Source of the DNA: Helicobacter pylori
GTDB lineage: Bacteria > Campylobacterota > Campylobacteria > Campylobacterales > Helicobacteraceae
Assembly: GCF_030323545.1 (NCBI RefSeq)
Contig: NZ_CP122954.1
Span: 310,001-374,000 of the forward strand
Length of the DNA stretch: 64,000 nucleotides
Reading direction: 5' to 3'
The notes under the pieces: generated by a model
The model's input: the letters and a program-made list of their open reading frames with translations, nothing else
The model's database searches: none
What the model was told of the DNA's origin: nothing
In this document: positions 59,826 to 64,000 of the stretch, one piece after another
Position numbering within the stretch: the first letter of the stretch is position 1
How the letters are laid out: every line of letters begins with the position of its first letter
Position numbers and translations under genes: made by a program

Positions 59826-60204
59826 GAGAAAACTTGTGGTAATACTCGCCCTTGTCCGTGATGATTTTAACTTCTAACAATTGGTTGGGCTTGCAATCTA
59901 GGCGGTAAAATATCTGTTGTGAATACTTTAATTCATGATCAAAGAGTTTTTCTTTTTTAAACTTATCGCCCAATTTGGGTTCCACTTTTTTAGTCGCTTC
60001 GCATGAATTTCCCCTATTAACAATAAGATTTTTAATCACCACTGGTTCATTGTTCATAGAAGTGATGCTTAAAAGACTGGAATTCGTCATTTTCCCCATG
60101 AGTTTCCCCCCGGTCGCGCGATAATCCAATTTGAAATCCAAATCCTTTGCCCCCACACAAACACCGCTTATCATTAGCAAACTCAAACACATTTTTTTAA
60201 ACAT
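59821..60204 (-). CDS. Small periplasmic protein of unknown function
   Basis: Predicted 127-residue protein with signal peptide MFKKMCLSLLMISGVCVGAK (cleavage near GAK). The ATG at 60204 has AAAGGATTTT upstream; a TTG one codon earlier is less likely. The mature part is beta-rich (KLDYRATGGKLMGKMTNSSL, VVIKNLIVNRGNSC) with two Cys (NSCEATK, LDCKPNQ) that could form a disulfide. I do not recognise a family; it fits an H. pylori-conserved hypothetical next to the mrp region. Its stop lies in the second IS-like hairpin unit. Confidence 0.75.
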   Translation of the reverse strand: MFKKMCLSLLMISGVCVGAKDLDFKLDYRATGGKLMGKMTNSSLLSITSMNNEPVVIKNLIVNRGNSCEATKKVEPKLGDKFKKEKLFDHELKYSQQIFYRLDCKPNQLLEVKIITDKGEYYHKFSQ

Positions 60205-60264
60205 CAAAATCCTTTCACTTATAATATTTGTGGGGTATTATAATCAAATTTGATATACCCTTTT

Positions 60265-63232
60265 CTAATCGTTGGGTTGTTTTACTCTTTCTTTTATCCA
60301 CTCAAACAATTTTAGAAAATTCTTTTTTGTTTCTTCACTCACCACATCATCTTTCTCGCTATATAAGAGCCTTGTTTTGAACGCCATGACCAATTCCATG
60401 CGTTTGTTTTTGGCGTATTTTTCTTTATCGTTTGCGCTGAAACAATCTTCAATTTGTTTGAAATTTTCATCGCAACTTGAGAGCTGTAAGATTGTGATAG
60501 GATCAGGCATTTCTTCATTAGCTCTTTTGAATTGCTCGCTTTTTGCTTTTTGTGGGTCAGAGCCATCTTTTCTATCATCATCTATCAAAACAATAGGGTT
60601 GTTGTCCAATTTGCGGAGTTTTTGAATGGTTTTTTGCATGTTTGTTTGATTGTCTTTAAGCCCTGAAATGGGTAAGAAAGTGAAAGAAATGGGGTCGTTT
60701 TTGAATCCTCGCTCATTGAAATACAATTTGAAAGCACTCAAATAGCAATAATCGGTGATGCCTTCTACAAAAATGATTCGGTGTTTTTTTTGGGTTGTGA
60801 AAAACATGCTGGCCCACCCCTAAAGAGCGTTTGATTTGATACAAGGCATCGGAGTCTTTGCTCGCATTATTTAGGGGATAGTTAAAGTTATTTTTAATCG
60901 CAGAGCCTTCTGCTTCTTTTTCTACAATCCTTATTTCATCTAAGTGATCCGTATCCACTAAAAAGGGGTCATGGGTGGCTAAAACAAAAGTAACATGATT
61001 TTTATGAGCGTATTCTTTTAAAAATTTCCTAAACTCTTTCCTGGCTGGCACGCTCAAGTGGGTGGCTGGCTCGTCCATGATATAGATAATATTCTTGTTG
61101 AAACTAAAATTTGATCCTACATTATAGAGAAAGCCAAACATGAAATTAAACGCCCATTGAAAACCGCTACTTTGCTCACTTAAAATGATTGGTTTTTGAT
61201 TGTCGGATTTTCTGCAATCATGAATTTCAAGTTTTATTTCATATGGTGCATATTTCTCTCCAAAAAACTTATTGTTGTGCCGAACACGAATTTTTAATTG
61301 GTAATTATCTTGAGGACTATCTTGAGCGATCGCTAAAAGCTTGTTAAATTCTTTTGCGATTAAAGAATCTATTCTTGATTGCATGTTGTATTCCATGATT
61401 TCTATAAGACTTACTTCAACCATCAAGGGAGATGCATCATCTTTAGAAAATGTGAGTTGCACCATATTATTATCGCTATGATACTCACACTTTGAAAAAG
61501 GATAATCTGATCGCTTGATCTCTTTTAATAACTCTTGGTTGATTTCTTGTAAGTATTTTTCAGGGATAACAAACGATTTGTTAAGACTAAAATAAATTTC
61601 TAGATCATTATTTTTATCAAATTTTATTTGTAATGTTCGCTTAGTTTCTAAACTATGCCAAATTATATCAGGATTAAAATCTATTTTATTAAATAATGGC
61701 TGAAAGAACAAATGTGCAAAAAATTGAGAATAAACATCCTCAAATAACTTGATCTTAAGATCATTATCTGTGATTTTTAGGTCTTTGTATTCTCTCATGG
61801 TTGGCACGAATTTATTAAATTCATGAGATGAGCCCTTGTTTAGGTGAAAGCCAAACGCTGTATAAGGGTTACACTCTCGGCTATATTCTGCGAACTCAGA
61901 ATAATTTTTACTTTGTTTGAATTTTCCCTTGTTGTCCTCAAATTTTTCTTTGATTTCTTTAAGATTTTTGGGGAACAAACGAGCGCCACTCTCATTGTCT
62001 AAAATTTTTATACTCTCCCACAGAGATATTTTTGCTGATTTCAAAAGATCATCGTATTGGTATCGCCTAATTTTTGAATTTGATAACAATTCCATTTTTT
62101 CCAAATAAAACTGGCACATCATGTATTTCATATCTTTAGACTCATCATTAACAACATGGCTTGCTACATACTCTTTGCATGTTTGTTGGATATTATCCAG
62201 CAAAACATCATCATTAAACTCTAGCGTTTTTTGATTTTCGCAGTAACCTTCAATTTTTTGGATCAGTAACTCTTTTTTTCGCTCAAAATCCTTTCTTGCT
62301 TCATCATATTTCTTAACATTTGATTCAAACTCCTCAAATTGTTTTTTAAAATTTTCATTGATAGGGTATTTTTCGTCTATCTCTTTAATAATATCCTTAA
62401 TCAACTCTGATGGTCTTTCTTGAGATTGTTTATTTTGTAAAACTTCAATTTTTGGTGTGAATTTTGTATTAGAGTCTTTAAAAATTTCATATAAAGCTTC
62501 TATCCTTTTTGAGATATATTCCACATCTTTCGGTTTGATTTCATTTTTACTAAGTTTTTCAAAATGAGAATAAATTTTTGCTAACTGATTTTGTCTGTTT
62601 TTCCCCATTATAAAAAATTGATTGGGTTTGTATTCTTTGTTAGGAGCGTTATGCTCTATAATTTCTCTCATGCACTGACAAAAAACTTTAATCAATTGAT
62701 TGTTAGCGCTCAAATGTTTAATTAATTCTTTGAAAAGCAGATTGCGGTTTTGTTTAGTTGAAAATGCACTCAATTTCAATTTTTCTTTGTAGGATTTTAA
62801 AAACGAATCTAATGCGCCATAAGACATGATGAGGTTTATAAAACTCCCCACAAAAACACAAAAAGGATAGCTGATTAGTATTTTTGATAATTCTTTTAAT
62901 CCTTCGCTATTTTCTTTAGTTTGGATCTTCAAATCCACGCAAGAAAAACCTGTGATTTTATGATCAAGGATTGTTTCTTCTTCTAGGCTCAAAATGGCGC
63001 CTTCAGACTCATGGGCTTTGAAATAATCTTCCTCACTACAAAGTTTGACATCCGCATCATTAAAGATTTTCAAAGCTTCTAAAACATTGCTTTTACCGAC
63101 ATTGTTTTCTCCCACCAAGATCACCAACCCCCCATGTTTTTCAAAACTTGAATTTAAAAGCAACTCTGCAGGCAAGTTTTTACCCAAATTCCTAAATCGG
63201 TGCAATTTCAAAACACGCTTATAAAATTTCAT
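60265..63232 (-). pseudogene. OLD-like ATPase-TOPRIM nuclease gene, split by an A8 tract
   Basis: The ATG at 63232 starts a frame of 839 residues with Walker A VGENNVGKSNVLEAL (about 42-56). A long helical, charged insert (about 150-560) follows. Then come the ABC-signature-like LSEQSSGFQWAFNFMFG, Walker B IIYIMDEPATHLSVPARKEF and the switch His ATHDPFLV. At an A8 run (plus-strand T8, 60784-60791) the frame is lost and ends with an unrelated tail at 60713. The overlapping frame (open from 60807 to 60265) continues with a TOPRIM domain: HRIIFVEGITDYCYLSAFK (Glu) and VLIDDDRKDG (DxD). One more A would give a fused protein of about 988 residues. It resembles OLD/GajA-type or fused PARIS-type defence ATPase-nucleases. 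It could be phase-off rather than dead. Confidence 0.85.
60784..60791. repeat. A8/T8 tract at the ATPase-TOPRIM junction
   Basis: Eight T on the plus strand (A on the coding strand) lie exactly where the two open frames of the ATPase-TOPRIM gene overlap. Nine A would fuse them. It is the likely site of slipped-strand switching. Confidence 0.85.
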
Positions 63233-63265
63233 GCCCTATCCTTTTTTGAAAACGCAAATTTAATT

Positions 63266-63271
63266 TATAAT
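63266..63271 (+). promoter_or_regulatory. -10 box of mrp
   Basis: TATAAT (context AATTTATAATG), 61 nt upstream of the mrp ATG and in the short gap shared with the divergent ATPase-TOPRIM gene. Confidence 0.55.
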
Positions 63272-63331
63272 GTAAAATTAAACAAAACATGCTATAAAGA
63301 AAATCCAAATACTATCATTTTAAGGATTAAA

Positions 63332-64000
63332 ATGCTCACCCAAGAAGATGTCTTAAACGCGTTAAAAACGATTATTTACCCTAATTTTGAAAAGGATATT
63401 GTCAGCTTTGGTTTTGTCAAAAATATCGCTTTGCATGACAAGCAATTAGGGCTTTTAATAGAAATCCCCTCAAGCTCTGAAGAAACGAGCGCGATTTTAA
63501 GGGAAAATATCTCCAAAGCGATGCAAGAAATAGGTGTGAAGGCTTTGAATTTGGATATTAAAACCCCACCTAAACCGCAAGCCCCAAAGCCCACCGCTAA
63601 AAATCTGGCTAAAAACATTAAACATGTAGTTATGATAAGCTCTGGGAAAGGCGGTGTGGGTAAAAGCACCACCAGCGTGAATTTAAGCATCGCTTTAGCG
63701 AATTTGAACCAAAAAGTGGGGTTACTAGACGCTGATGTGTATGGCCCTAATATCCCCAGAATGATGGGCTTACAAAACGCTGATGTGATCATGGATCCTA
63801 GCGGTAAAAAACTCATTCCTTTAAAAGCTTTTGGCGTTTCTGTGATGAGCATGGGGCTTTTGTATGATGAAGGGCAGAGTCTCATTTGGAGAGGACCCAT
63901 GCTTATGCGAGCGATTGAGCAGATGCTAAGCGATATTATTTGGGGGGATTTAGATGTGCTAGTGGTGGATATGCCCCCAGGAACAGGCGATGCGCAACTC
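63332..64000 (+). CDS. mrp: Mrp/NBP35-family Fe-S carrier ATPase, 5' part
   Basis: The first 223 residues are visible; the gene continues past the right edge. The ATG at 63332 follows TAAGGATTAA. An N-terminal MIP18-like domain ([20 protein letters not shown], about 2-75) is linked by a proline-rich hinge ([12 protein letters not shown]) to the P-loop domain. The deviant Walker A is [12 protein letters not shown] (about 104-115), with [15 protein letters not shown] (about 131-145) and the Walker [14 protein letters not shown] at the edge. The family carries and delivers iron-sulfur clusters in the cytoplasm. Its promoter faces that of the ATPase-TOPRIM gene. Confidence 0.95.
   Translation, partial: MLTQEDVLNALKTIIYPNFEKDIVSFGFVKNIALHDKQLGLLIEIPSSSEETSAILRENISKAMQEIGVKALNLDIKTPPKPQAPKPTAKNLAKNIKHVVMISSGKGGVGKSTTSVNLSIALANLNQKVGLLDADVYGPNIPRMMGLQNADVIMDPSGKKLIPLKAFGVSVMSMGLLYDEGQSLIWRGPMLMRAIEQMLSDIIWGDLDVLVVDMPPGTGDAQL

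Noticed and set aside
63376-63900. A 174-codon minus-strand frame inside mrp
   Set aside because: Antisense to the clear Mrp P-loop coding sequence; no start signals.

Overview
The window is chromosomal DNA of Helicobacter pylori. The evidence is a single-ORF rpoB-rpoC fusion, an iceA1/M.HpyI (CATG) restriction-modification locus directly downstream of cysE, a short 234-residue triosephosphate isomerase, an alpha-carbonic anhydrase, pseudaminate synthase PseI, extended TATAAT -10 boxes often without a clear -35, and AT-rich codon use. Gene order matches two blocks that, from memory, are far apart in reference strain 26695 (about HP1216 to HP1186, then HP0178 to HP0207). They join between 35887 and 36086, which suggests a strain-specific rearrangement.

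Region 1 (1-11.6 kb): 3' part of lptD, a phosphoribosyltransferase-like gene, pnp, an unrecognised accessory gene (4614-5696, minus), atpE, two tRNA-Leu genes, cysE, a frameshifted iceA1 nuclease gene beside an intact methyltransferase, a HAD hydrolase and an MsbA-like ABC exporter.

Region 2 (11.8-28.9 kb): the translation/transcription supercluster. tRNA-Thr, -Tyr, -Gly, -Thr, tuf, rpmG, tRNA-Trp, secE, nusG, rplK, rplA, rplJ, rplL, rpoBC, rpsL, rpsG and fusA all read forward. rpmG and secE are short genes but clear. A candidate L10 leader precedes rplJ and a hairpin lies between rplL and rpoBC.

Region 3 (28.9-35.9 kb): a tiny secreted lysine-rich protein with an internal 33-bp duplication, waaF, hisS-asd (overlapping by 14 nt), a repeat-rich membrane-anchored H. 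pylori family protein, and carbonic anhydrase.

Region 4 (36-63.3 kb): pseI, a LolD-like ATPase and lnt (minus); cvpA, lysS, glyA, a DUF1882 protein and a SPOR protein (plus); a broken DUF262-DUF1524 (GmrSD-like) gene; a YqhA family protein; a phospholipase-D-family lipoprotein; frdCAB; tpiA, fabI, lpxD, metK, ndk, a YceD-like protein, rpmF, plsX and fabH, which form a lipid/envelope synthesis cluster; and two small exported proteins. The region ends in a large OLD-like ATPase-TOPRIM nuclease gene that is split by an A8 tract and may be phase-variable. The 5' part of mrp (Fe-S carrier P-loop protein) closes the window.

The accessory interest is in genome-defence genes that are all currently off or broken: iceA1 by an A5-tract frameshift, the DUF262-DUF1524 gene by a frameshift plus a nonsense codon, and the ATPase-TOPRIM gene by an A8 tract. 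There are also traces of mobile DNA: tandem IS200/IS605-like end hairpins near 59.75 kb, and a dispersed relic sequence present upstream of both cysE and the 33.7-kb repeat protein gene.
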